DNA of 64,000 nucleotides from Actinocatenispora comari (GTDB lineage: Bacteria > Actinomycetota > Actinomycetes > Mycobacteriales > Micromonosporaceae), in assembly GCF_017312725.1 (NCBI RefSeq), contig NZ_BOPO01000117.1:24623-88622 (forward strand), written 5' to 3'. Of this stretch, positions 42,302 to 50,395 are shown piece by piece (the stretch's first letter is position 1; each line of letters begins with the position of its first letter). A model generated the notes under the pieces. That model worked only from the letters and a program-made list of their open reading frames with translations, was not told where the DNA came from and ran no database searches. The position numbers and the translations under genes were made by a program.

Positions 42302-43009
42302 TCAGCGGGTCGCGGCGGTGACGATCTCGTCGTAGACGGTCGGGTCGTACGAGAGGATCACCGGGAAGCCGGTCTCCGGCTCCGCGCCGGTCCACCGCAC
42401 GTCGACGCCCGGATTGTGCCATTCCGAGCCGTCCGGCAGGAACACGTGCGGGCTGCCGTGCACCGCCCGGTCCTTCGCGTTGCGCCACTGCGTCATGACC
42501 TCGGCGCGACCGGCGCCCAGCGCCATCGCCTTCTTCAACGCCTCCGCGTTGACCCGCTCGCACTCCGCCGCGACCGCGAGGATCTCGGAGAACAGCGTGA
42601 TGCACCGGCTCTGCCCGAACATCGCGTACCGCAGCGCGGCGTCCAGCTCGTCGCTCGCGGCGAGGCCGCCGACGTCCGGCCGCTTCGCCGCCTGTACCGC
42701 CTCCAGCGGCAGCAGCGTGGACACCGGCCACTCGTCCGCCCGGCCCTGCCACTGCTGCCAGGCCAGCGTCTCGTCCAGCCCGCCGATCACCGGTACCTCG
42801 GCGTCCAGCCGGCGCTTCGGCGTCGGGGTGCCGCGCAGCAACTCCAGCGGGTAGGCGCGCAGGTCGATCCGTACCCGTTTGAGGCCGAGGCGGTGCCGGG
42901 CGCGGCGCAGCCCGTGCAGTGCCAGCCCGGCCCACGGGCAGCCGATGTCCGAATAGACGGTCAACACCCCGGGTTCGGGACTGAACTCGGGTTCCTTCGG
43001 TCGCGGCAC
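42302..43009 (-). CDS. DsbA-like thioredoxin-fold protein
   Basis: Protein of 235 aa with a DSBA-like fold. The N-terminal active site is YSDIGCPWAGLALHGL, i.e. CPW with a single Cys, as in 2-hydroxychromene-2-carboxylate isomerase or FrnE-type members. The C-terminal segment GSPHVFLPDGSEWHNPGVDV carries the cis-Pro region. There is no signal peptide, so it is cytosolic. GTG 43009 has AGGAGG 5 bases upstream. It converges on the transporter genes with a 14-base gap. Confidence 0.85.
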   Translation of the reverse strand: MPRPKEPEFSPEPGVLTVYSDIGCPWAGLALHGLRRARHRLGLKRVRIDLRAYPLELLRGTPTPKRRLDAEVPVIGGLDETLAWQQWQGRADEWPVSTLLPLEAVQAAKRPDVGGLAASDELDAALRYAMFGQSRCITLFSEILAVAAECERVNAEALKKAMALGAGRAEVMTQWRNAKDRAVHGSPHVFLPDGSEWHNPGVDVRWTGAEPETGFPVILSYDPTVYDEIVTAATR

Positions 43010-43279
43010 CTGTCCTCCTGGGCACGGGGCTGCACAGTCTCCGAGGCCGGTGGGTGCGGCCCGATCGCCGCGGTACGCCGGCCGGAACCGCACGGGTCAC
43101 CGCACAGCATGACTGAGGCCGCGGTACCGGAGGCACCCCGCCCGGCGCGCCGGTGACCTCGACCGGGCCCGTTGCCGCTGATCGCGCCCCATCCGTGATG
43201 ATGACGGTGTGACCTGGAGCACTATTTGAGGCACAATCGAGGCGGCAGGCGGGCCCGCAACCCGGATCGGAGGTGCCCG

Positions 43280-43744
43280 ATGGAGCGGATCCCACCGTTC
43301 GTCGTGGTCGGCATCGACGGCGAGGAGTCGTCGATCGCCGCGCTGCGCTGGGCGATCCCGGAGGCGTGGGCACACCGCGCCCGCGTCCTTGCGGTCCACG
43401 CCTACAGCGAGCCGGTCGTCGGTGACGCGACGATGATGCCGCCGGACACCTTCGCGCACGCCGAGGAGGTGCAGCGCTCCGCCCAGGAGTGGCGCGACAC
43501 CGCGCTCGCCGCGCTGCCGGAGTACCCGGAGGCCGAGGTCGAGGTGCAGGTCCGGCTCGGCCCGGCCGGCCCGGTGCTGACCGAGGCGGCCTGTGGTGCG
43601 CTGCTGCTGGTGGTCGGCAGCCATGGCCGGCACCCGCTGCACCGCCTGGTGTACGGGTCGGTCAGCCACTACTGCGTCGGCCACGCACCGTGTCCGGTGG
43701 TCGCCGTGCCGTTCCACCGCGCCCGCGTCGACGCGGTCAACTGA
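43280..43744 (+). CDS. universal stress protein
   Basis: Single UspA-domain protein (154 aa). It starts MERIPPFVVVGIDGEESS, with a final GSHGRHPLHRLVYGSVSHYC, which is the ATP-binding GxxGxxxxxxGS-like loop of ATP-binding Usps. GGAGG lies 6 bases before ATG 43280. The 270-base gap upstream is non-coding. Expression under stress or dormancy is typical, but no known operator is visible here. Confidence 0.9.
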   Translation: MERIPPFVVVGIDGEESSIAALRWAIPEAWAHRARVLAVHAYSEPVVGDATMMPPDTFAHAEEVQRSAQEWRDTALAALPEYPEAEVEVQVRLGPAGPVLTEAACGALLLVVGSHGRHPLHRLVYGSVSHYCVGHAPCPVVAVPFHRARVDAVN

Positions 43745-43769
43745 ACGCCGCGGCCTCGCACGGCGGCCG

Positions 43770-43874
43770 GTGCCGCACCGCGGGTGGCGTCGGGCCGCAG
43801 GGTGGTGCCGTACCGCGGGTGGCGTCAGGGCGCAGGGTCGTGCCGTACCGCGGGTGGCGTCGGGCTGCCGAAGG
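43770..43874 (+). repeat. three tandem 35-bp repeats between convergent genes
   Basis: Units start at 43770, 43805 and 43840. Each begins GTGCCG and contains ACCGCGGGTGGCGTC. The array lies between the universal stress gene and the metallo-hydrolase. No hairpin is obvious. Confidence 0.88.
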
Positions 43875-43904
43875 ATGGTGCCCGGGCTCGTAGTGGCGCC
43901 GGGG

Positions 43905-45008
43905 TCACGTGGCGAGCTGGCGGGTCTCGCCGATCGCCAGGTCCCACAGCCGTTCGCGGGGCAGCCCCGCCGCCGACCAGGCGGCGTGTACCAGCTCCCA
44001 GGGCTCCAGCACCGGCTCCTTGGTCATCGCGAAGGTGCCCCAGTGCATCGTGGCCATCCGGTCCGCGCCCAGGTCGAGGAACGCCCGGACCGCCGCGGCC
44101 GGGTCCAGGTGCACGGTGCGCAGGAACCAGCGCGGGTGGTACGCGCCGATCGGCAGCAGCGCCAGGTCGATCCGCGGGTACCGGCGGGCGATCTCGGCGA
44201 AGAAGGCGCCGTAGCCGGTGTCGCCGGCGAAGTGGATCCGCGGCCCGTCCGCGGTACCGAGCAGCCAACCGCCCCACAGGCTGCGGCAGGTGTCCGCCGG
44301 GCCGCGCCGGCTCCAGTGCTGCGCCGGCACGAAGTCGAACCGTACGTCGTGCAGCCGCGCGGACTCCCACCAGTCGAGCTCGGTGACCCGCCGGAAGCCC
44401 CGGCGCCGGAACCAGTCGCCGAGCCCGGCCGGCACGAACACCGCGGTGTCCCGCGGCAGCCGGCGGATCGTCGGCGCGTCCAGGTGGTCGTAGTGGTTGT
44501 GGCTGATCACCACCGCATCTACCGGCGTGACGTCGGTCAGGGCCACCCCGGGCGGTACGAACCGGGGCCGCACGCCGGGGATCCGGCGTGACCAGACCGG
44601 GTCGGTGAGCACCCGCAACCCGCCGACGTCCAGCACGTACGTGGCGTGTCCGACCCAGGTCACGGTGGTGGTGCCGGCACGCAGCGGCGCCAGCCCGGTG
44701 CGCCGGATCGGGATCCGGTCCACGTCGCCGAGCGACGCGAGCGGCCGGCTCGCCCGTATCAGCCGGGCGAGCTGCGGCAGCCCGGGCAGCGGGGCGGCGA
44801 GGCGGTCGGCGAACGATCGCGGCCAGCGGCGCGGCGGCCCACCGACGGGTACGTCGGTCGATCCCGCGGCGAGGTCACCAACAGGTACGTCGGTCGATCC
44901 TGCGGCGAGGCCACCAACAGGTACGTCGGTCGACCCGGCGGCGAGGTCCGCCGTCCCGATGCGGTCGTGGCCCTCCGATCGGCGGGCGGTGCGTGTCCTG
45001 TCGATCAC
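43905..45008 (-). CDS. MBL-fold metallo-hydrolase (NAPE-PLD/UlaG-like)
   Basis: Metallo-beta-lactamase-fold hydrolase (367 aa). Zinc ligands are in VISHNHYDHLDAPTIRRLP (HxHxDH), FDFVPAQHWSRRG, IHFAGDTGYGAFFAEI and the late TMHWGTFAMTKEP. This pattern fits the NAPE-phospholipase D-like group. The first 60 residues carry three copies of a 12-aa repeat, each DLAAGSTDVPVG or nearly so, not typical of the family. The functional start could be near residue 60; ATG 45008 is kept because the repeat is in frame. Cytosolic; substrate unknown. Confidence 0.88.
   Translation of the reverse strand: MIDRTRTARRSEGHDRIGTADLAAGSTDVPVGGLAAGSTDVPVGDLAAGSTDVPVGGPPRRWPRSFADRLAAPLPGLPQLARLIRASRPLASLGDVDRIPIRRTGLAPLRAGTTTVTWVGHATYVLDVGGLRVLTDPVWSRRIPGVRPRFVPPGVALTDVTPVDAVVISHNHYDHLDAPTIRRLPRDTAVFVPAGLGDWFRRRGFRRVTELDWWESARLHDVRFDFVPAQHWSRRGPADTCRSLWGGWLLGTADGPRIHFAGDTGYGAFFAEIARRYPRIDLALLPIGAYHPRWFLRTVHLDPAAAVRAFLDLGADRMATMHWGTFAMTKEPVLEPWELVHAAWSAAGLPRERLWDLAIGETRQLAT
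44841..44948 (-). repeat. in-frame 36-bp repeats coding three LAAGSTDVPVG units
   Basis: Three adjacent 36-bp copies inside the 5' end of the metallo-hydrolase gene. The unit length is a multiple of 3, so the reading frame is kept. Units differ by a few bases (first residue D, G, D). Confidence 0.88.
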
Positions 45009-45109
45009 GCTCCCAGTCTGTCGGCGGATCGGGCCGCCCGGGCCGGATACGCTGGCTGGCGGTGGCTTTCCGCCGGCTCCGGCCGGCGCATTCGGACAGG
45101 AGTCGGGCA

Positions 45110-45265
45110 GTGACGGACAACGGCGACGACCGCGAGGTCGCCCTGGACGAGGATCTGGACATCCTGCCGGACCAGACCACCGACGACACCGACGCCGGCT
45201 GGGGCGAGCGCCCGCAGAGCAACGACGACCGGCTGCTCGCCGAGCGCCCGCCGCACTGGGACTGA
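45110..45265 (+). CDS. small conserved acidic protein
   Basis: Predicted 51-aa protein, starting at GTG 45110 with VTDNGDDREVALDEDLDI and ending LLAERPPHWD. AGGAG lies 8 bases upstream. About one third of residues are acidic. Short proteins ending in ERPPHW(D/G) are common near chromosome-maintenance or mscL genes of actinobacteria, where they are annotated as hypothetical. Function unknown. It converges on mscL with a 17-base gap. Confidence 0.75.
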   Translation: MTDNGDDREVALDEDLDILPDQTTDDTDAGWGERPQSNDDRLLAERPPHWD

Positions 45266-45282
45266 CCTCGCGGGGGCCGGCG

Positions 45283-45708
45283 CTACCGGGTGATCGGGTC
45301 GTCCAGCACCGGCGGCACCTCCGCGGCGCAGAAGGCGCACCGGCTCGCCGCGGCCGGGATCGTGGACAGGCACTGCGGGCAGTCCCGCTTCGGCGCGTCG
45401 ACCTTGCTCGGCAGGAATCGCTGCAGCAGCTTGTCGACCGGGAGAACGACCAGGAAGTAGACCACCGCGGCGACGATCAGGAACGAGAGCACCGCGTTGA
45501 CGAAGTTGCCGTAGTGGAACTTGCTGCCGTTCCAGGTGAAGTAGAGCGCGCTGAAGTCCTGCTTGCCGAAGATCGCCGCGATCAGCGGCGTGAGCAGGTC
45601 CTTGACCAGCGAATTCACCACGGCCGTGAACGCGGCACCGATGATGATGCCGACGGCCAGATCAACCACGTTGCCGCGCAGGACGAAGTCCCGGAAACCC
45701 TTGAGCAC
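45283..45708 (-). CDS. mscL: large-conductance mechanosensitive channel
   Basis: Turgor-release channel (141 aa) of the inner membrane. TM1 follows [20 protein letters not shown] with [17 protein letters not shown]2 is [17 protein letters not shown]. The C-terminal tail is unusual: a four-Cys zinc-ribbon-like motif, [20 protein letters not shown], replaces the simple helix of E. coli MscL. That tail is found in some actinobacteria. Start GTG 45708. Confidence 0.94.
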   Translation of the reverse strand: MLKGFRDFVLRGNVVDLAVGIIIGAAFTAVVNSLVKDLLTPLIAAIFGKQDFSALYFTWNGSKFHYGNFVNAVLSFLIVAAVVYFLVVLPVDKLLQRFLPSKVDAPKRDCPQCLSTIPAAASRCAFCAAEVPPVLDDPITR

Positions 45709-45764
45709 CGCTCTCGTTCTCCCTCGTTGCAGTAGTCGGTGCGGCGCCGGACCGGGAAGTTCGG

Positions 45765-46298
45765 TCAGCCGGGGCGGAGGGTGAGTCCGATCCGGGCCGA
45801 CGGCTCCACTCCCGCCACCCGGCGCGCCTGTTGTTCGGTCATCGCCAAATAGACCACGGATCCTCCCTCCATGTCCGCCGAATGGCCGGTTGTCCCCCGA
45901 AGGACGAGCGCATCGCGGATCAGCACCTCGGCCGGATCGCCCGGACCGTCGGCGTCGGCCGAGCCGGTGCCGCCCGCGACGGTCAGGTCGACCCGGTCGC
46001 CCGGATGCACCAGCCCGCCGACCCCGGCGCCGACGACCGGGACGGCGACGCCCACCGACCCGGCCGGGACGCGGCCGCCGGGTTTGGTGGCACGGCTCGG
46101 GCTCGGTGCGGCCCGCGCGGCGCAGCGGTGCTCGTCGGCCGCGGCCCCGCCGCCGGTGGCCAGCACGCCGGCAGCGAGCACCAGCAGCGCGGTGACCGCG
46201 GCGGCGCGCAGCAACCGGGACCGGCGCCGCGCCGACCACCGGATCGGATCGAGCCGCTCGGGCCTGCGCCGACGCGGCCGGGGACGTGCTGTGCGCAC
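45765..46298 (-). CDS. SAF domain protein (CpaB/RcpC-like)
   Basis: Membrane-anchored protein (177 aa). Start GTG 46298 is supported by GAGGAG 6 bases upstream. One hydrophobic segment follows ([19 protein letters not shown], residues 35-55) and then a SAF-like domain with [19 protein letters not shown] and [15 protein letters not shown]. It ends [20 protein letters not shown], as in the CpaB/RcpC pilus assembly family. No other pilus gene is nearby, so its role is unclear. Confidence 0.7.
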   Translation of the reverse strand: MRTARPRPRRRRPERLDPIRWSARRRSRLLRAAAVTALLVLAAGVLATGGGAAADEHRCAARAAPSPSRATKPGGRVPAGSVGVAVPVVGAGVGGLVHPGDRVDLTVAGGTGSADADGPGDPAEVLIRDALVLRGTTGHSADMEGGSVVYLAMTEQQARRVAGVEPSARIGLTLRPG

Positions 46299-46472
46299 GG
46301 CAGCTCCTCGGATTGGGGACACCGCAGTGTCCGCGACAGTGGGTACGCCGCGAAACGCTAGGTCGCGCATCCACCGCGGACATCGGCCTGTGGACAACCC
46401 TGTGGATACCGGTAAGGACCGGTGCCGCCCCGTGCTATCGGTCCCGGCGCTGGACCCGCCGACCCACCCCGA

Positions 46473-46580
46473 CCTGTCGACTCGTCTCGGCCTGTCGACT
46501 CGTCTCGGCCTGTCGACTCGTCTCGGCCTGTCGACTCGTCTCGGCCTGCCGACCCGTCTCGGCCTGTCGACTCGTCTCGA
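46473..46580 (+). repeat. six tandem copies of an 18-bp unit
   Basis: Units from 46473, 46491, 46509, 46527, 46545 and 46563. The consensus is CCTGTCGACTCGTCTCGG; the fifth copy has two changes. A more degenerate CCTGGCCGGAC repeat continues to about 46660. It lies in the 485-base gap between the SAF gene and the FmdB-type gene, which holds no other gene. Confidence 0.9.
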
Positions 46581-46702
46581 CCTGGCCCGACCCGACCTGC
46601 TTGGCCGGACCCGACCTTGGCCGGACCCGACCTGCCTGGCCGGACGCGACCTGCCTGGTCCGACCAGCGCGAACGTGGCGGACCCGGACCGGTGGGGGAC
46701 AC

Positions 46703-46734
46703 GAAAAAGGGCGTCGCGCGCAGGCGCGACGCCC
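46703..46734 (-). terminator. Rho-independent terminator of the FmdB-type gene
   Basis: An 11-bp perfect stem, GGGCGTCGCGC (46709-46719) with GCGCGACGCCC (46724-46734) and a GCAG loop. On the minus strand it is followed by TTTTTC. It lies 50 bases after the minus-strand stop at 46784. Confidence 0.88.
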
Positions 46735-46783
46735 TGGTGGACGAACGGTCGGAAGCAGCCGGCACCGCGGCGCCGTGCCGGGG

Positions 46784-47179
46784 TCAGGCGCTCGCGGCGA
46801 CCTTGCCGGAACCGCCGCTGCTCGACCCGCCGGACTTGCTGCTCGACGAACTCGACGAGCCGGACGACGCCGACGAGGTGCTCGACGACGAACCGGAGTC
46901 GCCGCTCTTCGCCGTGTCGCCGCTCTTGCCCTTGCCGTCCGAGGTGGCCTTGCCGTCCGAGGAACCCGACGACGGGGCCGCGGCCGACGAGGCGGTCGAG
47001 GCGGAGCGGGAGTCGGTCCGGTAGAAGCCGGAGCCCTTGAACACGACGCCGACGGCCGAGAAGACCTTGCGCAGTCGACCGCCGCAATCCGGGCACTCGG
47101 TGAGCGGGCCGTCGCTGAAGGACTGGACCGCCTCAAGCGTGTGACCGCACTCGGTGCAGACGTACTGGTAGGTGGGCAC
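46784..47179 (-). CDS. FmdB family zinc ribbon protein
   Basis: Predicted regulatory-type zinc ribbon (131 aa). The N-terminal FmdB/CxxC domain reads PTYQYVCTECGHTLEAVQSF then LTECPDCGGRLRKVF, with two CxxC pairs. The C-terminal 70 residues are a Ser/Gly-rich disordered tail. GTG 47179 is the start, with GGAGG 6 bases before it. An apparent CIRCE operator lies 13 bases upstream, so heat-shock (HrcA) control is possible. A terminator hairpin follows the gene. Confidence 0.9.
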   Translation of the reverse strand: MPTYQYVCTECGHTLEAVQSFSDGPLTECPDCGGRLRKVFSAVGVVFKGSGFYRTDSRSASTASSAAAPSSGSSDGKATSDGKGKSGDTAKSGDSGSSSSTSSASSGSSSSSSSKSGGSSSGGSGKVAASA

Positions 47180-47191
47180 CCTTTGCCTCCG

Positions 47192-47218
47192 CTGGCACTC
47201 TCTATTTCTGAGTGCTAA
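47192..47218 (-). promoter_or_regulatory. CIRCE element (HrcA operator)
   Basis: On the minus strand it reads TTAGCACTC, 9 bases (AGAAATAGA), then GAGTGCCAG. The left half is a perfect match to CIRCE (TTAGCACTC-N9-GAGTGCTAA) and the right half matches 7 of 9. It lies between the cyclo-ligase stop and the FmdB-type start, overlapping the expected promoter position. Confidence 0.8.
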
Positions 47219-47887
47219 TCATCCGCCATGACGGGGCCTGCCGTCCACCCGGGGTGGCGGGGTAGACACGCCCGATCCGGTGATCCGGACCAGCCCGCCG
47301 CCGGGCGTGACGACCGCGTTGACCGGCCGGTCGTGCGGCTCGGTGGGCAGTTCGTCGACCAGCTCCCCGTCGTACAGCAGGGCGACGACCAGGGCGCGCC
47401 GGGGTACCCGGGACAGCGCCCGATCGTACGAGCCGCCGCCCCGGCCGAGCCGGTTGCCGCGCCGGTCGACCGCCAGCGCCGGCACGAACAGCACCGCCGC
47501 GCGGGCCGCCGCGCCCGGACCGAGCCGCGGCCCGGACGGCTCGCACAGCCGCCAGCGGGCCGGTTGCAGGCAGTCCGCCCCGGTGTACTCGGCCCAGTCC
47601 AGGTCGAGGTCGGAGCGCAGCACCGGCAGCAGCACCCGGTCGCCCCACCGGCGCAGCGCCTCCGGCAACCCGGCGCCGCCCGGCTCCAGATCGGTGGGTA
47701 CGTAGCCGGTGACGGTGCGGCGGGCGTCCGGCACGGCGGGCCGGCCCACCCGGCGCCCGGCGCGCAGCAGCGCCACCACGGCGGTCCGGATCGCGGCGTC
47801 GGCCGCGGTACGCCGCCCGGGCGGCATGCTCCGGCGCGCCGCGAGCAACCCCTCGCGAATGCCCGACTTATCCGAAACTGCGTGCAT
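47219..47887 (-). CDS. 5-formyltetrahydrofolate cyclo-ligase
   Basis: ATP-dependent enzyme (222 aa) converting 5-formyl-THF to 5,10-methenyl-THF in folate metabolism. It starts MHAVSDKSGIREGLLAARRS. The C-terminal signature is FVPALAVDRRGNRLGRGGGS followed by YDRALSRVP. The TTG at 47902 is an alternative start. The stop abuts the CIRCE element. Confidence 0.92.
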   Translation of the reverse strand: MHAVSDKSGIREGLLAARRSMPPGRRTAADAAIRTAVVALLRAGRRVGRPAVPDARRTVTGYVPTDLEPGGAGLPEALRRWGDRVLLPVLRSDLDLDWAEYTGADCLQPARWRLCEPSGPRLGPGAAARAAVLFVPALAVDRRGNRLGRGGGSYDRALSRVPRRALVVALLYDGELVDELPTEPHDRPVNAVVTPGGGLVRITGSGVSTPPPRVDGRPRHGG

Positions 47888-48130
47888 CTTCGCTGGATCC
47901 AACCTTGCCGGGGTAGGGGTACCTGCGCGTGCTGTGACAGCATCGCACTGCGAGTCGTCGGACGGTGCCCGGATCGCCGATCGGCGGCCGCCCGCGAGCA
48001 GTCCACAATGACGTCGGATGCCGACCGTTCATGACGAACTGACCTCCCGGAGGTGCCGGACCTCGGTGGGGACCTCTTGGGCAATCGTGCCGCGCCGGTG
48101 CCACCGGGCGGCCGGGGATCGGAGGACGGG

Positions 48131-50386
48131 GTGACCCTGCGCGCGCGGCTCACCGCGGCGTTCCTCGCCGTCGTACTCGGGCCGGTGCTGATCGGCGCGG
48201 TGTTCGTCGGCATCACGGTGTCCGAGGTGAGCAACCGGCGGGCCGTCGAGCGGCTGCAGGTCGCCACCACGACCGTACGGACCACCGTCGACGCGGCCTG
48301 CCACGAGCTGCGGTCGGCGGCCCAGATCGCGGCCCGGCTGTACGGCGGGGGCAGCGCCGCCGACCAGGCCAGCGCCGCCCGCGACGGGGTGGCGACCAGG
48401 CTCGCCACCGCGGTGCAGATCACCGACGAGCACGGCACCGTCCGGTCCACCGCCGGCCAGCTGATCGGGCCGTCCGCGGACTGCGCCAGCGCGTACCCCG
48501 CCGGCACCGAGCGGCCGCACTCGCTCGTCGCCCGGGTACGGCTGACCGACCAGAGCGGCCGGTCGATCGGTGAGGTCGTCGCCGGGGTGCCGGTGGACCG
48601 GTCGTTCGTGTCCCACCTCGGCGCGTCGACCGGGGTGGACGTGACGCTGCTGTCGGCCGGCGATCCGCTGTCCACCGAGACCGCGGTACGGGCCGACGCG
48701 ATCGCCGGCACCGCCCACGGCCTGCGCGGCGACCAGGTGAAACCCACGCACGACGGGGTGTTCGTGCGGCTCGCGCCGGCCGGCACCGAGCAGCCGCTGC
48801 GACTCGCGCTGTCCACCACCCGCTCCGACTCGCAGACCCTGTACGCGGTGCTGATCGGGGTCGTGGTGCTCGCCGGCCTGGTGGCGGTCGGCGCGGCCTG
48901 GTGGCTGGCCGACTCCACCACCCGGCCGCTGGCCGAGCTCGCCGGCGCCGCCGACCGGGTCGCCGGCGGTGACCTGGCCGCCCGGGTACCGGTGCGCAGC
49001 CGGGACGAGGTCGGCCAGCTGGCCAGCACGTTCAACCGGATGACCCGGGAGATGCAGGCGTACGTGCAGGCGCTGACCGCGAGCCGGGACCAGCTGCGCG
49101 GCAACCTCGGCATGCTCGGCGACACGCTGTCCAACACGCACGACCTGGACGGCATCCTGTCGGTGATCCTGGAGACCGCGATGGCGGCCACCGGCGCCCA
49201 GTCCGGGGTCGTACTGCTGGTCGACGGGCCGGACGGGATGCACCCGAACCAGCTGGTGGCCCGGTGCGCGGACGGCTTCGACGGGCGGATCAGCTCGCTG
49301 TCGTCGATCCACGTCGCGCTCGGCGAGGGGCTGCTCGGCGGCGTCGCGCAGGGCGGCGAACCGCGCCGCGGCCGGGCCGACGGGATCGTCCTGGCGCCGA
49401 CCGAACCGCGCTGCCGCACGTACATCGCGGTGCCGTTCTCCGGCTCGGCCCGGCCGGGCCCGACCGGTGGCGGGGACAACGGCGACGGCGAGCACGGGCA
49501 GCTGCGCGGCGTGCTCGCGCTGTACGACCGGCTCGGCCAGGACGACTTCGACGACGCCGACCTGGGCACCCTGCGTACCTTCGCCGGGCAGGCGGCGGTC
49601 GCGGTCGACAACGTGCTGCTGCACCAGGAGACCGAGCGGCTGTCGCTGACCGACCCGCTCACCGAGCTGTGGAACTACCGGTACCTGCGAGTCGCGCTGT
49701 CCAACGAGGTGGAGCGCGCCACCCGGTTCGACCGGCGGCTGTCCGTACTGGCCATGGACCTGGACCGGTTCAAGGAGGTCAACGACACGTACGGGCACTC
49801 GGCCGGCGACGCGGTGCTGGTCGCGTTCGCGCAACGGATCCGGGCCGAGATCCGCGAGATCGACCTGGCCTGCCGGCAGGGCGGCGAGGAGTTCGTCGTG
49901 CTGCTGCCGGAGACCGACCGGGCCGGCGCCGCCCACCTGGCCGAACGGATCTGCGCCGCGGTCCGCGAGCTGCGGGTGCCGATCGCCGCGCCGGACGGCC
50001 GCGAGCCGTGGGAGATCCAGGTGACCGTCTCGGTCGGCGTCGCCGTCTACCCCGACCACGGCGGTACCGGCCAGGACGTGCTCGACGCCGCCGACGACGC
50101 GCTGTACGCGGCGAAGGCGGCCGGCCGGGACACCTGGCGGCTCGCCGCCGGACCACCCCGGCGCCGGCCCGGCCGTACCGGTCCGGCCACCGCCGACGGC
50201 GTGCCCGGTGGCGCCGACCACCCGCCGGCCGGCCTCGGGCCGGAGGGCATCGGGCCGGACGGGAGCGGGTCTGGCGCCGGCGGCGGTGCCCCGGACGTCG
50301 AGGCAGGTACCGGTGAGAGCACCGCGGACAGGCCGGGCGGCGCGTCGCATCGGCCGCGAACGCCGAGGCAGACGCGGGGCGGATAG
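48131..50386 (+). CDS. GGDEF domain diguanylate cyclase with GAF and HAMP
   Basis: Membrane-bound signalling protein (751 aa). TM1 lies near residues 8-30, a sensor domain in the periplasmic/extracytoplasmic region to about 235, TM2 at 236-258 (LYAVLIGVVVLAGLVAVGA), HAMP to about 312, GAF to about 490, and GGDEF from about 500. The GGDEF A-site reads CRQGGEEFVVLLPET, which is active-type. No EAL domain is present. GTG 48131 has GGAGG 7 bases upstream; the ATG at 48053 lacks one. The last residues are Gly/Pro-rich. The stop lies inside the -10 of galU. Likely makes c-di-GMP. Confidence 0.9.
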   Translation: MTLRARLTAAFLAVVLGPVLIGAVFVGITVSEVSNRRAVERLQVATTTVRTTVDAACHELRSAAQIAARLYGGGSAADQASAARDGVATRLATAVQITDEHGTVRSTAGQLIGPSADCASAYPAGTERPHSLVARVRLTDQSGRSIGEVVAGVPVDRSFVSHLGASTGVDVTLLSAGDPLSTETAVRADAIAGTAHGLRGDQVKPTHDGVFVRLAPAGTEQPLRLALSTTRSDSQTLYAVLIGVVVLAGLVAVGAAWWLADSTTRPLAELAGAADRVAGGDLAARVPVRSRDEVGQLASTFNRMTREMQAYVQALTASRDQLRGNLGMLGDTLSNTHDLDGILSVILETAMAATGAQSGVVLLVDGPDGMHPNQLVARCADGFDGRISSLSSIHVALGEGLLGGVAQGGEPRRGRADGIVLAPTEPRCRTYIAVPFSGSARPGPTGGGDNGDGEHGQLRGVLALYDRLGQDDFDDADLGTLRTFAGQAAVAVDNVLLHQETERLSLTDPLTELWNYRYLRVALSNEVERATRFDRRLSVLAMDLDRFKEVNDTYGHSAGDAVLVAFAQRIRAEIREIDLACRQGGEEFVVLLPETDRAGAAHLAERICAAVRELRVPIAAPDGREPWEIQVTVSVGVAVYPDHGGTGQDVLDAADDALYAAKAAGRDTWRLAAGPPRRRPGRTGPATADGVPGGADHPPAGLGPEGIGPDGSGSGAGGGAPDVEAGTGESTADRPGGASHRPRTPRQTRGG

Positions 50387-50395
50387 TCTCGGCCC
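50382..50395 (+). promoter_or_regulatory. -10 element of galU, overlapping the upstream stop codon
   Basis: GATAGT (50382-50387) contains the TAG stop of the GGDEF gene. It lies 8 bases before the galU ATG, so a leaderless galU transcript is expected. Confidence 0.5.

Noticed and set aside
39900..43373. Very long minus-strand open frame opposite the ABC transporter genes (over 1,100 codons)
   Set aside because: It is the antisense shadow of high-GC coding sequence. The protein is Arg/Ala/Gly-rich without any domain, while the plus strand has clear ABC ATPase and permease genes.
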